Of a stretch of 64,000 bases of DNA, positions 17,768-26,100 are shown piece after piece. Source of the DNA: Rhodocyclales bacterium. Lineage in GTDB: Bacteria; Pseudomonadota; Gammaproteobacteria; Burkholderiales; Rhodocyclaceae. Numbering within the stretch: the first letter of the stretch is position 1; each line of letters begins with the position of its first letter. The stretch covers positions 1 to 64,000 of the forward strand of contig JACPEH010000019.1 in assembly GCA_016183655.1 (NCBI GenBank). The letters run 5' to 3'. Position numbers and translations under genes: made by a program. Below the pieces are notes generated by a model that saw nothing but the letters and a program-made list of their open reading frames with translations, was not told the origin of the DNA and ran no database searches.

Positions 17768-18544
17768 TCAGCTATGGCTTCCTTTTTGGGAGCGTACCGG
17801 CAGACCGTTTGTCTCCAGATAGGTACGCACTTTGATTGGGCTGTGGTCAGAGAACAGGAACATGCTGCTGATCGTAATCGCCGATGCACCAGCATTCAGT
17901 GCTTCGGCACAGTGTGCGAGTGAGCCTGCGCCGCTCGAGGCAATCAAGGGGATATCCAATTTCTCTGACAAGACGTGTATAAGGTCTAGGTCATAGCCGG
18001 ACATCGTGCCGTCGCGATCAATCGAACACAGCAGAATTTCACCCGCATGGTAGTCTTGCATACGCTGTGCGTACTCGACCGGGTCCAGATTGGTAGCGCG
18101 CGTTCCGCCATGAGTGTAAAGCCTCAGACTTCCATCGGAAGTACGAGCATAGTCGAGACCGACCACGATGCACTGGTCACCGAACCGTGATGCTGCCGTA
18201 CGGATGAATTCGGGGGCAAGGGCCGCCTCGGAGGTGATCGACACCTTGTCCGCTCCACTACGCAGCAAGGTGGCAATATGTTCCAGCGAACGAATCCCAC
18301 CACCCACGGTGAACGGCATGAAGACTTCTTCCGATACGCGCTCGATGATGCTGCCCGTGGTCTCCCGATTTTCGAGGGTAGCGTCGATGTCGACAAACAT
18401 CAGTTCGTCCACCCCGTATGCGTCGTAGACCTTGGCGGTCGACACTGGATTTCCAGCCTCTCGGAAATTGTCGTGGAAGCCCACGCCCTTGACCAGTCGA
18501 CCACCTCGGATGAGGAACTTCGGAATGATCCGCTTTTTCAACAT
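17768..18544 (-). CDS. hisF: HisF-like cyclase subunit of the sugar amidotransferase system
   Basis: A 258-residue TIM-barrel protein of the HisF family (IIPKFLIRGGRLVKG, FTVGGGIRSLEHI, CSIDRDGTMSGYDLDL, IASSGAGS). Polysaccharide-cluster copies (HisF2 in Pseudomonas aeruginosa O-antigen loci, Legionella, Campylobacter) work with HisH and WbpG/PseA to deliver ammonia for turning an N-acetyl into an acetamidino group. HisF residues for the histidine pathway are altered: the canonical CLDV start is replaced by FLIR. The ATG shares one base with the hisH stop (TGATG), so the two are translationally coupled. Confidence 0.88.
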   Translation of the reverse strand: MLKKRIIPKFLIRGGRLVKGVGFHDNFREAGNPVSTAKVYDAYGVDELMFVDIDATLENRETTGSIIERVSEEVFMPFTVGGGIRSLEHIATLLRSGADKVSITSEAALAPEFIRTAASRFGDQCIVVGLDYARTSDGSLRLYTHGGTRATNLDPVEYAQRMQDYHAGEILLCSIDRDGTMSGYDLDLIHVLSEKLDIPLIASSGAGSLAHCAEALNAGASAITISSMFLFSDHSPIKVRTYLETNGLPVRSQKGSHS

Positions 18545-19161
18545 CAGGCGCTCCAATTCACCCAGTTTTGCAGCAAGCGCAAGCCGTTGTCCTGACTCTT
18601 TTCCGGATGAAACTGCATGACGACAATGTTGCCGTGTCGGACAACAGCGGTGACATCGCCGCCATAGTCGGTCGTCGCGATCCGGTCCTGGGGGTTGGCG
18701 CACACCATGTGGAAGCTATGAACGAAATAGAAATTGGCTTCCTTTTGCCGTATGCCCTCAAATAGCCAATCCCGAGCGGGGAAGTCCAAGGAGTTCCAGC
18801 CCACATGAGGAACTTTCAGGGGAGAGGCAGGAGTAAGACGCTCGATTCGCGCGTCTACCCAACCCAGGCCCTGATGGTGTCCGTGCTCCACACTTTCCTT
18901 GGCCACCAACTGCATACCTAGGCAGATCCCCAGTAGCGGCTTGCGAAGCTCAAGAACCTGACGGTTCAAAGGGACAATCACGCCTCGCTGATGCATAGCC
19001 TGCATCGCGTCACCGAAGGCGCCCACCCCGGGCAGGACGATGCGATCCGCATCGTCCATGGCCAGGGGGTCATCGGTCACGATGACATCCTCACCAAGAT
19101 ATTCAAAGGCATTCGAGAGGGAGCGAACGTTTCCCATCCCGTAATCGACGATAGCGATCAT
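18544..19161 (-). CDS. hisH: HisH-like glutamine amidotransferase
   Basis: A 205-residue class-I glutaminase. The nucleophile elbow GICLGMQ, the oxyanion region PGVGAFGDAM and the histidine/glutamate pair QFHPEKS are present, so the triad looks complete. It should hydrolyse glutamine and channel ammonia into the HisF-like partner for amidine formation by the adjacent WbpG-like enzyme. Its start overlaps the wbpG-like stop by four bases and its stop overlaps the hisF start by one, an uninterrupted coupled trio. Confidence 0.9.
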   Translation of the reverse strand: MIAIVDYGMGNVRSLSNAFEYLGEDVIVTDDPLAMDDADRIVLPGVGAFGDAMQAMHQRGVIVPLNRQVLELRKPLLGICLGMQLVAKESVEHGHHQGLGWVDARIERLTPASPLKVPHVGWNSLDFPARDWLFEGIRQKEANFYFVHSFHMVCANPQDRIATTDYGGDVTAVVRHGNIVVMQFHPEKSQDNGLRLLQNWVNWSA

Positions 19162-20348
19162 ACGTATTTGACGGTCTTACCGCTTTCGTCCTTGGGAGGG
19201 CCGACCGGTTTGTCGACAACCGTGTTGTCCCACTTGTCCATGTCTGGCAGAACGGCACCGGTTTCAACGCCGATGCGGTCGAATTTCCAAGGGTGAACTT
19301 GGTGCTTTTCGAGCAGTTCGTAAAACTCGTCCTCGGTGATCTGCAGGATGTTCAGGAACCAGTCAAGGGATGCCGGACGCTTGCCGTCGTATTCCTGTTC
19401 CAGAACAAGAGCCGTCTCACGGTCTATCTGACCATTGCGGATATCGATGCTAAGCAAATGATTCGCCCGGCCATAGCCACGCTTGACGAACTTTGCATAG
19501 TCCCGCATTCCTTGGAAGGAGCATTCAATCTTTTCGTAGTCATACTGGGGAGGAACGCCTTCGACAGGCTGCCCCTTCCAGCCCAAGTCTTGCTTGATGA
19601 TCTCGACCTGCGCCTTGGTGTTCCACTCAATATAGTTACCCAGACAGATGGACTGAACCCTGAGTTTGAGTAGATCCTTGCGTTTGGGATAATCGAACAT
19701 CCACAAGTCACGGCGTTCCACGCGCCCGCCCAGGAACTCGAACATGTCGTCGGCTGTGATGCCTTGGTTCATCAGTCGATTGAAGCGCTTTTCGTCGACC
19801 TCTTCCATTTCTTCGAAGGTATACCAGGAGTGGTACTCGGCGGTGGACTCCCCCCAGAACAGCAGAGGCGTCTCGAAGCGCAAGGCCATGTGCATCACGC
19901 CAGCGTAGATGCCCGTGTGGCAGTGCCAGCAGAAGTCCCCCCGTCGCTTGAATGACTCCAGCATCAGTTCTCGAACGATGTGAAAACTTGGAGTGAATTC
20001 AACCACGTCCACCCCCAGCTGCTTAAACACCTTGGTGTTGTTCTCCTCGACCAAGGGACGATAGCCCCAGTGGTTATAGCGGACCACCAAAGGCTTGAGT
20101 TTCAGCTTCTTGACGATGTACCAGAGCTGGAAGACACTGTCCTTGCCACCGCTGTAAGGCACGATGCAATCATAGAGCCCTTTGCCACGGTGTTCGTTGA
20201 CGATGTTCTCCAGCTGACGCGCACGATCTTCCCAGTCGATCTTCTCCTTCTTGAATTCAACCTGCCGACAAACGCTGCAGACACCAAACTCGTCATAGGT
20301 AATGGTGTCAACGGTTTCTTTGGTAAGGCAACGGGTGCAGCGTTTCAT
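19158..20348 (-). CDS. N-acetyl sugar amidotransferase (WbpG/PseA/PtmG family)
   Basis: A 396-residue PP-loop ATPase. The N-terminus has two CxxC pairs (CTRCLTK and CSVCRQ, residues ~4-28) typical of a zinc site, followed by the ATP pyrophosphatase loop VPYSGGKDSVFQ near residue 66. The family activates an N-acetyl group with ATP so that ammonia from HisH/HisF can convert it to an acetamidino group. In Campylobacter the relevant substrate is a nonulosonic acid; in P. aeruginosa it is an aminomannuronic acid derivative. With LegI/LegF in the cluster, a 5- or 7-acetamidino legionaminate is the expected product (inference). Confidence 0.9.
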   Translation of the reverse strand: MKRCTRCLTKETVDTITYDEFGVCSVCRQVEFKKEKIDWEDRARQLENIVNEHRGKGLYDCIVPYSGGKDSVFQLWYIVKKLKLKPLVVRYNHWGYRPLVEENNTKVFKQLGVDVVEFTPSFHIVRELMLESFKRRGDFCWHCHTGIYAGVMHMALRFETPLLFWGESTAEYHSWYTFEEMEEVDEKRFNRLMNQGITADDMFEFLGGRVERRDLWMFDYPKRKDLLKLRVQSICLGNYIEWNTKAQVEIIKQDLGWKGQPVEGVPPQYDYEKIECSFQGMRDYAKFVKRGYGRANHLLSIDIRNGQIDRETALVLEQEYDGKRPASLDWFLNILQITEDEFYELLEKHQVHPWKFDRIGVETGAVLPDMDKWDNTVVDKPVGPPKDESGKTVKYV

Positions 20349-20373
20349 GGTGAGGCTCCGTGGGCGGGCGGTT

Positions 20374-21111
20374 TCAAGGGTGAGGGTTGAGGCAAACTTG
20401 ATCGTAATGACTCAAGATGGCTTCAATGCAGATAAAGTCGATCAGGCTGTCCACTTCATGGGCCTTGTAGGCCGGCATCAGGTGTGAGAGCGTGCGGTCG
20501 TGACAGAAACTCAAAGTCTCGCGGTAGCGATCCACCGCCGAGATGTAGAGGCTGCCGTCCAGGGCATACAAGGGGTCGATGTCCTGTCGCCGGGGCAGCC
20601 GCCTGAAGTCGACCGCAGCGTAGGGTTCAATGCGGCCCCGGTCGTCGCGCTTGACAGCGAAGGCCGGATGGGAGGTGACGAGCTCGGTGACACTGACCAG
20701 CGCATCACCTTGGTCGCGGCGGGCGTGCAGGGTTTCGAGCGCAACGTTCACGTCGCTGCCTTCGGTTAGCGGTGAGGTGGGTTCCAGTAGGACAAAGTAG
20801 TCGAACACATGGCCTTGGACAGCCAAGTAGTCGAGCATGTGAATCACGGCCGCACTGCTCGGAGAGGTGTCGGCGGCCAAGTCTGCGGGGCGCAAGATAG
20901 GGACCTCGGCACCGTACTCACGGGCAATGCGCGCAAACGCCTCACTGTCGGTGGACACCACCACGCGGTCCACATACCGTGAAGCCTTGGCCGCCTCAAT
21001 CGGCCAAGCCAGCAGCGGCTTGCCGTGCAGTGGGCGAATGTTTTTCCCGGGCAGGCCTTTGGAGCCGGAACGCGCCGGAATCAGGGCGAGAACTTTCGAT
21101 CCACCAATCAC
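20374..21111 (-). CDS. legF: CMP-nonulosonate cytidylyltransferase (LegF/NeuA family)
   Basis: A 245-residue nucleotidyltransferase with the CMP-sialate synthetase signature LIPARSGSKGLPGKN, followed by VVVSTDSE and LLEPTSPL. It activates the nonulosonic acid with CTP, releasing pyrophosphate. Together with the LegI, LegG, acetyltransferase and aminotransferase homologues this completes a UDP-GlcNAc to CMP-legionaminate route. It lies 25 bases before the amidotransferase gene, consistent with amidination at the CMP-linked stage, as described in Campylobacter. The start overlaps the glycosyltransferase stop by ATGA. Confidence 0.9.
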   Translation of the reverse strand: MIGGSKVLALIPARSGSKGLPGKNIRPLHGKPLLAWPIEAAKASRYVDRVVVSTDSEAFARIAREYGAEVPILRPADLAADTSPSSAAVIHMLDYLAVQGHVFDYFVLLEPTSPLTEGSDVNVALETLHARRDQGDALVSVTELVTSHPAFAVKRDDRGRIEPYAAVDFRRLPRRQDIDPLYALDGSLYISAVDRYRETLSFCHDRTLSHLMPAYKAHEVDSLIDFICIEAILSHYDQVCLNPHP

Positions 21112-21902
21112 GACATGGACTCCGGTAGCCGCACAAAAAGGGCGCGCAGGCGTTGCATCAAACGGTCGACGAGCTTGCGGGCAAAAAACGTGGGTTTGAA
21201 AATACTGACACCCTGACTGTCCAAGGCGCGCAGGATCTCCAGGTTCTGCTTCTTGATGAATGGCAACGCCCCCCCCGTGGCACCGCCGGTGCGCATACGG
21301 ACCACGATCTCCGGGAGGTAGACGGACTTCACGCCGTGGGTGTGGAAGGCACGCAGCATGTATTCATAGTCGCCGGAAAAGCGAAATCCGGGATTGAAGC
21401 CCCCGGTGCGGTCGTAGACAGACTTGCGCAAGAACAAGGTGGGGTGCGCGGGCGAGAAGCCACGGGTGAAGTCTCCCGCCCGATAGGGTCGGGATTTCCA
21501 GTGCCGAACGATTTTGTTGGTGTCGTCCTTGTCCACATAGACCAGGTCAGCGTAGACGGCCTCCACAACGGGGTCTTCGAAGGCCTGCATCACGTGCGCG
21601 ATGACATTTGGGCTGGCGTAAAAATCGTCGGAGTTCAAGATGCCAACGATCTCCCCGTCCGCGACGGCCAAGCCCTTGTTGTACGCATCGAAGATGCCCT
21701 TGTCGGGCTCGGAGGTCACGTGGGTGACGCGCTTGCCGTGGGCCTTGACCAGTTCCAGAGTCCCGTCCTTCGACGCTCCATCAATGACGATGTGATCAAT
21801 CCGAGGGTAGGTCTGGATGTTGACCGACTCCAGCGTGTCCTTGATGGTGGATTCGCTCCGAAAAGACGCGGTGATGATGGAAATTTTCAGAGGTTCAGAC
21901 AT
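21108..21902 (-). CDS. Family 2 glycosyltransferase
   Basis: A 264-residue GT-A-fold transferase. The N-terminal ISIITASFRSESTIKDTLES is the family 2 nucleotide-binding strand; VIDGASKDGT and LNSDDFYA hold the metal-binding aspartates. The later segment RFSGDYEYMLRAF is the usual catalytic-base region. It should add one sugar of the repeat unit from a nucleotide sugar on the inner face of the membrane. Its position between the GDP-sugar genes and legF gives no clear donor; a GDP-6-deoxyhexose is one possibility. Confidence 0.87.
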   Translation of the reverse strand: MSEPLKISIITASFRSESTIKDTLESVNIQTYPRIDHIVIDGASKDGTLELVKAHGKRVTHVTSEPDKGIFDAYNKGLAVADGEIVGILNSDDFYASPNVIAHVMQAFEDPVVEAVYADLVYVDKDDTNKIVRHWKSRPYRAGDFTRGFSPAHPTLFLRKSVYDRTGGFNPGFRFSGDYEYMLRAFHTHGVKSVYLPEIVVRMRTGGATGGALPFIKKQNLEILRALDSQGVSIFKPTFFARKLVDRLMQRLRALFVRLPESMS

Positions 21903-21922
21903 GGCACTCTCGATTCAATCAT

Positions 21923-22420
21923 TCAGACATCCAGGCCACCGTCGACCACTGATAGCGGTTGAGCGGCCCGGTCTTTGGCCGACAGGTTCAACTGGGTCAG
22001 CCCGAGCTCGGACTGGAGAAAGGCGAGGATCGAATAGCTTGACTCGGCCGATTCGTTGTAGGCGCCCAGGCACAGGTATTCGAACTCGGTGTCCTCCATG
22101 GCGTAGAAGCCATGAGCCAGATAGGCGTCGATCTGAACCCAGCCGTCGGCAGGGGTCAACTCACGCCGATGGAGTTGCGCCGGTACTTGGGAGGGGTCTA
22201 CGATGAAATCGAGAATCCGTCCTACAGCAACCCGAATGAGCTTGGTTTGGGCATGAGTGGGGCGCTGCCAGTGCATGCCCCTGAACACGCCGGCCTTTGA
22301 GAACGAACGCTTAAGCACCACTTGCCCCTGTTCGTAGAGCACGTCCAGATAGCCACGGTCATCGGTATAGCGTACGGCAGCGTCATTGAGCTGCCTAAAA
22401 GGCGTGTTGGTCATGTTCAC
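21923..22420 (-). CDS. RmlC-like cupin epimerase
   Basis: A 165-residue cupin related to dTDP-4-dehydrorhamnose 3,5-epimerase. It retains the RmlC core pattern: [19 protein letters not shown] (with the catalytic-type histidine) and GRILDFIVD, then [12 protein letters not shown]. It is shorter at the C-terminus than true RmlC, which is encoded separately at 26101-26646. The start overlaps the gmd stop by ATGA, so it may act on a GDP-4-keto-6-deoxyhexose, or be an isomerase of the FdtA/WxcM kind. The substrate is unresolved. Confidence 0.7.
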   Translation of the reverse strand: MNMTNTPFRQLNDAAVRYTDDRGYLDVLYEQGQVVLKRSFSKAGVFRGMHWQRPTHAQTKLIRVAVGRILDFIVDPSQVPAQLHRRELTPADGWVQIDAYLAHGFYAMEDTEFEYLCLGAYNESAESSYSILAFLQSELGLTQLNLSAKDRAAQPLSVVDGGLDV

Positions 22421-23535
22421 AACCCTGCAGTACGCAACATTACAGCGCGCCGCGCTTCCAAGAGATCGGACTCCACCATCTCAGTCACCATTTCGGGCAA
22501 AGTGATCTCCGGCGACCACCCCAGCTTTTCCCGTGCTTTGCTCGGGTCTCCCAACAGCGTTTCCACCTCGGTGGGACGGAAGTATCGGGGATCGATTCGC
22601 ATGAACACCATGCCCGGGCTAAGGGCCGGGCACCGTTCAGCCCACTCAGGCGTCGTGATCTGATCGACAATACCCACCTCGTCCACGCCCTGACCATGCC
22701 AAGCGACAGTGAATCCCAGTTGCTGGGCTGCCATCTCGATGAACTGGCGAACGCTGTACTGGATCCCAGTGGCGATCACGAAGTCTTCAGGCTCGTCTTG
22801 TTGCAGCATCAGCCACTGCATGCGAACGTAGTCCTTGGCGTGGCCCCAGTCGCGCAGTGCATCAATATTGCCCATGTACAAGCATGGTTCCAGACCTTGG
22901 GCAATATTAGAAAGCCCTCGAGTAATTTTTCGAGTTACAAAAGTTTCGCCGCGCCTAGAACTCTCATGATTAAAAAGTATTCCATTGCATGCATAAATGT
23001 CGTAGGCTTCACGGTAATTAACCGTAATCCAGTATGAATACATTTTAGCAACAGCATATGGACTACGAGGATAAAAAGGCGTTGTCTCTTTTTGCGGAAC
23101 CTCTTGCACCAAACCAAACAACTCACTCGTACTTGCTTGATAAAACCGTGTTTTTCGTTCCAAACCAAGAATGCGAATGGCCTCCAATAACCTCAAAGTA
23201 CCGATCGCATCAACATCAGCTGTATATTCAGGACTCTCAAAGCTAACCGCCACATGGCTTTGGGCCCCAAGATTATAAATCTCATCTGGCTGAGTTTCCT
23301 GAACGATTCTAATCAAATTACTAGTATCTGAAAGATCCCCATAATGCAACTTAAACCTAACAGCATTTTCGTGCAAATCTTGATAAAGATGATCCACTCG
23401 TTGCGTATTAAACAAACTTGCACGCCTTTTTATACCATGGACCACATACCCCTTGCTTAACAAAAATTCCGCCAGATACGAGCCATCCTGGCCAGTAACC
23501 CCAGTAATTAATGCTGTCTTTCTTTGCGTTTGCAT
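22417..23535 (-). CDS. gmd: GDP-mannose 4,6-dehydratase
   Basis: A 372-residue extended [23 protein letters not shown] is the Gmd cofactor signature, [14 protein letters not shown] the active-site segment with the threonine/glutamate, and YAVAK the YxxxK pair. It makes GDP-4-keto-6-deoxymannose from GDP-mannose supplied by manC just upstream. No partner reductase (Fcl, Rmd) or Per aminotransferase is recognisable in the window. The first two thirds of the gene (coordinates above ~22890) are much AT-richer than the last third, a sign of recombination within the gene. Confidence 0.93.
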   Translation of the reverse strand: MQTQRKTALITGVTGQDGSYLAEFLLSKGYVVHGIKRRASLFNTQRVDHLYQDLHENAVRFKLHYGDLSDTSNLIRIVQETQPDEIYNLGAQSHVAVSFESPEYTADVDAIGTLRLLEAIRILGLERKTRFYQASTSELFGLVQEVPQKETTPFYPRSPYAVAKMYSYWITVNYREAYDIYACNGILFNHESSRRGETFVTRKITRGLSNIAQGLEPCLYMGNIDALRDWGHAKDYVRMQWLMLQQDEPEDFVIATGIQYSVRQFIEMAAQQLGFTVAWHGQGVDEVGIVDQITTPEWAERCPALSPGMVFMRIDPRYFRPTEVETLLGDPSKAREKLGWSPEITLPEMVTEMVESDLLEARRAVMLRTAGL

Positions 23536-23541
23536 ATAAAC

Positions 23542-25005
23542 TTAACTTCTTCCGTATTTATCAACCAATCGCACAATATCATCTTCTCCCAAATAACTGC
23601 CGGTCTGGACCTCGATGATCTCGAGAGGGATGGAACCCGGGTTGGCCAAGCGATGCACCTCGCCGAGTGGAATATAGGTGGACTGGTTTTCCGATAGCAG
23701 AATGACCTTGTCGCCGTTGGTGATCTCTGCCGTACCTTTCACCACGATCCAGTGCTCTGCGCGGTGGTGGTGTTTTTGTAGGCTAAGGCTAGCCTTGGGC
23801 TTGACTTGAATGCGTTTAACCTTGAAGCGACCGTCTTCGTCAATGCTGTCGTACCAACCCCAGGGGCGATGCACTTTGCGATGCAAAGTATGTTCGCCGC
23901 GTTTTTGCTGGCCCAGAGCAGTTACGATGTGCTTTACGTCTTGGCAGCAGGATTTATCGGCAACGAGCACGGCATCGGGTGTTTCGATCACGACTAGGTT
24001 TTGCACGCCGACCAAGCTGACCAAGCGATTGGTAGCATGCACCAGCGTGTTACGGCTATCGGTGGCGAGCACGTCACCCTGATGCACGTTGCCCGCCGCG
24101 TCCTTGGGCAGCAAATTCCAAACGGCGTCCCAAGCCCCTAGGTCGTTCCAACCCGCATCCAGCGGCACCATCTTAATCGGCAAAGCGCTGCCAGGGCAGC
24201 GTTCCATGACGGCGTAGTCAACCGACTCAGCCGGGATCGCGACGAACTCAGCCCTGCCCGGACGCACGAATCGCGCGTCCACACTGCGTTTCCCCCAGGC
24301 AGCGCTGGTTGCTTGCAGGATGTCGGGACAGAATTGGTCGAGCGCGCTCAGCCAGACGGATGCTTTCAGCACAAACATTCCAGCGTTCCAATAGTAGCCC
24401 CCCTCATCTACATACCCTTGCGCGGTCTGCGCATCGGGTTTTTCCACAAAACGGTTGACCGGCTTTGCTTCAGAATTCGTGTCAGCCCTAACGACTTGGA
24501 TGTATCCGTATCCGGTTTCAGGACGATCCGGAGTGATGCCCAAAATGACAATAGCTCCTTTAGCCGCCTCTTCAATCGCCTGCCGCATGGAGATTACGAA
24601 GGCAACAGGATCTGCCAGCGCCTGATCCGCAGGCGTAACGACCATAACTGGGTCATCGCCGGACTCCAGCGCGGCGAATGCAGCAAGGGTAAGCGCGGGG
24701 GCTGTATTGCGACCAGCAGGCTCCAATAGAGCCTGCCCAAGCTCAACCCCGACCTCTCTCAATTGCTCAGTTGCCAGAAAGCGATGCTCTTCACCTGTAA
24801 CAACAAGAGGCGGCGAAACCTGAACATTTTCAGAGGCCAAGTTCGCAAGGCGCTGAGCTGCCTGCTGGAACAGGCTCTCATTACCAGTCAAACACAAAAA
24901 TTGCTTGGGGAATCCAGTCCGAGAAAGCGGCCACAAACGCGTTCCAGAACCACCGCAAAGGATGACGGGCACTACTGAGATACTGTTTTTCTGAGATTCG
25001 GTCAT
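23542..25005 (-). CDS. manC: Mannose-1-phosphate guanylyltransferase/mannose-6-phosphate isomerase
   Basis: A 487-residue bifunctional enzyme of the ManC/CpsB/AlgA type. ILCGGSGTRLWPLSR is the pyrophosphorylase signature and RFVEKP the sugar loop; the C-terminal third is the cupin isomerase domain (VHRPWGWYDSID, HHHRAEHWIVVKGTAEI). It supplies GDP-mannose for gmd, seven bases downstream. I chose the ATG at 25005 (MTESQKN), nine codons inside the longest frame. It is the first gene of the O-antigen operon, after a leader of about 430 bases carrying an ops element. Confidence 0.92.
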   Translation of the reverse strand: MTESQKNSISVVPVILCGGSGTRLWPLSRTGFPKQFLCLTGNESLFQQAAQRLANLASENVQVSPPLVVTGEEHRFLATEQLREVGVELGQALLEPAGRNTAPALTLAAFAALESGDDPVMVVTPADQALADPVAFVISMRQAIEEAAKGAIVILGITPDRPETGYGYIQVVRADTNSEAKPVNRFVEKPDAQTAQGYVDEGGYYWNAGMFVLKASVWLSALDQFCPDILQATSAAWGKRSVDARFVRPGRAEFVAIPAESVDYAVMERCPGSALPIKMVPLDAGWNDLGAWDAVWNLLPKDAAGNVHQGDVLATDSRNTLVHATNRLVSLVGVQNLVVIETPDAVLVADKSCCQDVKHIVTALGQQKRGEHTLHRKVHRPWGWYDSIDEDGRFKVKRIQVKPKASLSLQKHHHRAEHWIVVKGTAEITNGDKVILLSENQSTYIPLGEVHRLANPGSIPLEIIEVQTGSYLGEDDIVRLVDKYGRS

Positions 25006-25431
25006 TTCCGATTGCAATTCTTGACGGCCCAACCTTATGCTGAAGCGCTTCGTACTCTGCCGCTTCCCGCTTCAAAATTCGGCTGCCAGTTCGATTTCTC
25101 AGCTCCCGTCGGGATCAAATAGATGTAGCGTCACTTGTTAGTACGCTAGCCAAAATTCTGCATCTTGCCCCCTTTTTCACGAGGACATGGAAGCATGCCG
25201 CCAAGACTGCCCCGAGCGAGTATCCTATGACTGGCCTTCGGGAGCTAGCGCAACACTTCGAATCGGGCCTCCTCTTGAAAACCCGCCGGCTATCGAATGG
25301 GAGTACAAAAGTCCGGCATTTCCAACACGCTACCGCCATGCCGCCTCACGATCAGCACGCGTGATTACAGGGTCTAACAGGGAGTTCGGTGGCAAGACGC
25401 GAAAATACCAATACCTTCCGCTTGGTGCGGC
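25006..25431 (-). other. Long untranslated leader of the O-antigen operon
   Basis: About 430 bases between the predicted transcription start near 25432 and the manC start. It contains an ops element about 100 bases from the start and no supportable gene. Such leaders, with an early ops pause site, are typical of RfaH-dependent polysaccharide operons. The AT content is higher than in the rml genes. Confidence 0.7.
25326..25337 (-). promoter_or_regulatory. ops element (RfaH recruitment site)
   Basis: On the minus strand the bases read GGCGGTAGCGTG, an exact match to the Escherichia coli ops core at which RNA polymerase pauses and RfaH loads. It lies about 100 bases into the leader upstream of manC, and an rfaH gene lies just upstream. 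The remaining part of the 39-base JUMPstart sequence is not recognisable. Confidence 0.9.
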
Positions 25432-25438
25432 TAATTAT

Positions 25439-25467
25439 ATTATACCACAGCACCATGACTTTGAGAA
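25439..25467 (-). promoter_or_regulatory. Sigma-70 promoter of the O-antigen operon
   Basis: On the minus strand there is a perfect extended -10, TGGTATAAT (hexamer at 25439-25444). TTCTCA at 25462-25467 is a four-of-six -35 match, with a 17-base spacer. The start would be near 25432, about 100 bases ahead of the ops element and 80 bases past the rfaH stop. There is a second overlapping ATAATT-like hexamer just downstream. Confidence 0.72.
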
Positions 25468-25544
25468 AGATTTTGCCAAACAGACATGGAACTGGGCCCT
25501 TAGGCATTATTCAATGCCCCTTTGGCGCGCTGCTTGGGGATGGC

Positions 25545-26039
25545 TTAGTTGGCTCTACGCAAACCAGCCAGCGACACCCGCACGGCAGCAGACCTGCTCA
25601 AGATCTCAATCAGCACCATGGCCCGACACTCGCCATCGGCCATCTGGTAGATGCCTTCAATGCCAACAAACGGAACCGAGGCCAATCGCACCCGCTCCCC
25701 AGGCTTGGACAACCACACTGGCTCACCTTGCACCAAGGCTCCTTGTGCGCGCAGCAGTTCGATCAGACCATCATCAACCTTGCCCCCCCTCCCGAAGCAC
25801 ACCAGGCGGCTGACTCCTTTAGTCGAGCGGATCGACGCCCAGCTCTTGGCCGAATCTTTTTCGCCCAGCCGTATGAATAGATATCGCGGGAACAGCGGCT
25901 CATCCGTGACCGCAAGCACGCCCTGACGAAACTTTTCTGAAGGGATGGTTGGGAGGTAGCACTGGTACCCCTGTCGTTCAAGATTTTCCAGCGCACACTT
26001 TTCCTGCCTAGCTTTTGTATGAACGAGATACCAATACAT
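25545..26039 (-). CDS. rfaH: RfaH-type transcription antiterminator
   Basis: A 164-residue NusG paralogue. The N-terminal NGN domain starts YWYLVHTKARQEKCALENLERQG and contains CYLPT and EPLFPRYLFIRL, hallmarks of RfaH. A KOW-type C-terminal part (GERVRLASVPFVGIEGIYQ) follows. RfaH binds polymerase paused at ops and suppresses termination through long surface-polysaccharide operons. The ATG at 26039 has AGGGGG upstream; the codon before it is a GTG that would lie too close. The gene ends the galE-rml operon and directly precedes the ops-bearing promoter of the O-antigen operon, a compact regulator-target unit. Confidence 0.93.
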   Translation of the reverse strand: MYWYLVHTKARQEKCALENLERQGYQCYLPTIPSEKFRQGVLAVTDEPLFPRYLFIRLGEKDSAKSWASIRSTKGVSRLVCFGRGGKVDDGLIELLRAQGALVQGEPVWLSKPGERVRLASVPFVGIEGIYQMADGECRAMVLIEILSRSAAVRVSLAGLRRAN

Positions 26040-26070
26040 CACACCCCCTATAATTTTCTATGCAGGACGC

Positions 26071-26076
26071 ATTATA
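26071..26076 (-). promoter_or_regulatory. Possible -10 element for rfaH
   Basis: A perfect TATAAT on the minus strand, 31 bases upstream of the rfaH ATG, in the 61-base gap after rmlC. No good -35 is visible at 16-18 bases, so this may add to read-through from the rml operon. Confidence 0.4.
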
Positions 26077-26100
26077 TTACAGCACTACGATGAATTCGCA

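Noticed and set aside
17768..19161. HisF/HisH as histidine biosynthesis genes
   Set aside because: Located in a polysaccharide operon beside a WbpG-like amidotransferase, no other his genes, and HisF N-terminal residues deviate.
25115..25339. 74-codon open frame whose ATG overlaps the ops element
   Set aside because: Starts within GGCGGTAGC by chance, lacks a ribosome-binding site and recognisable features; treated as leader.
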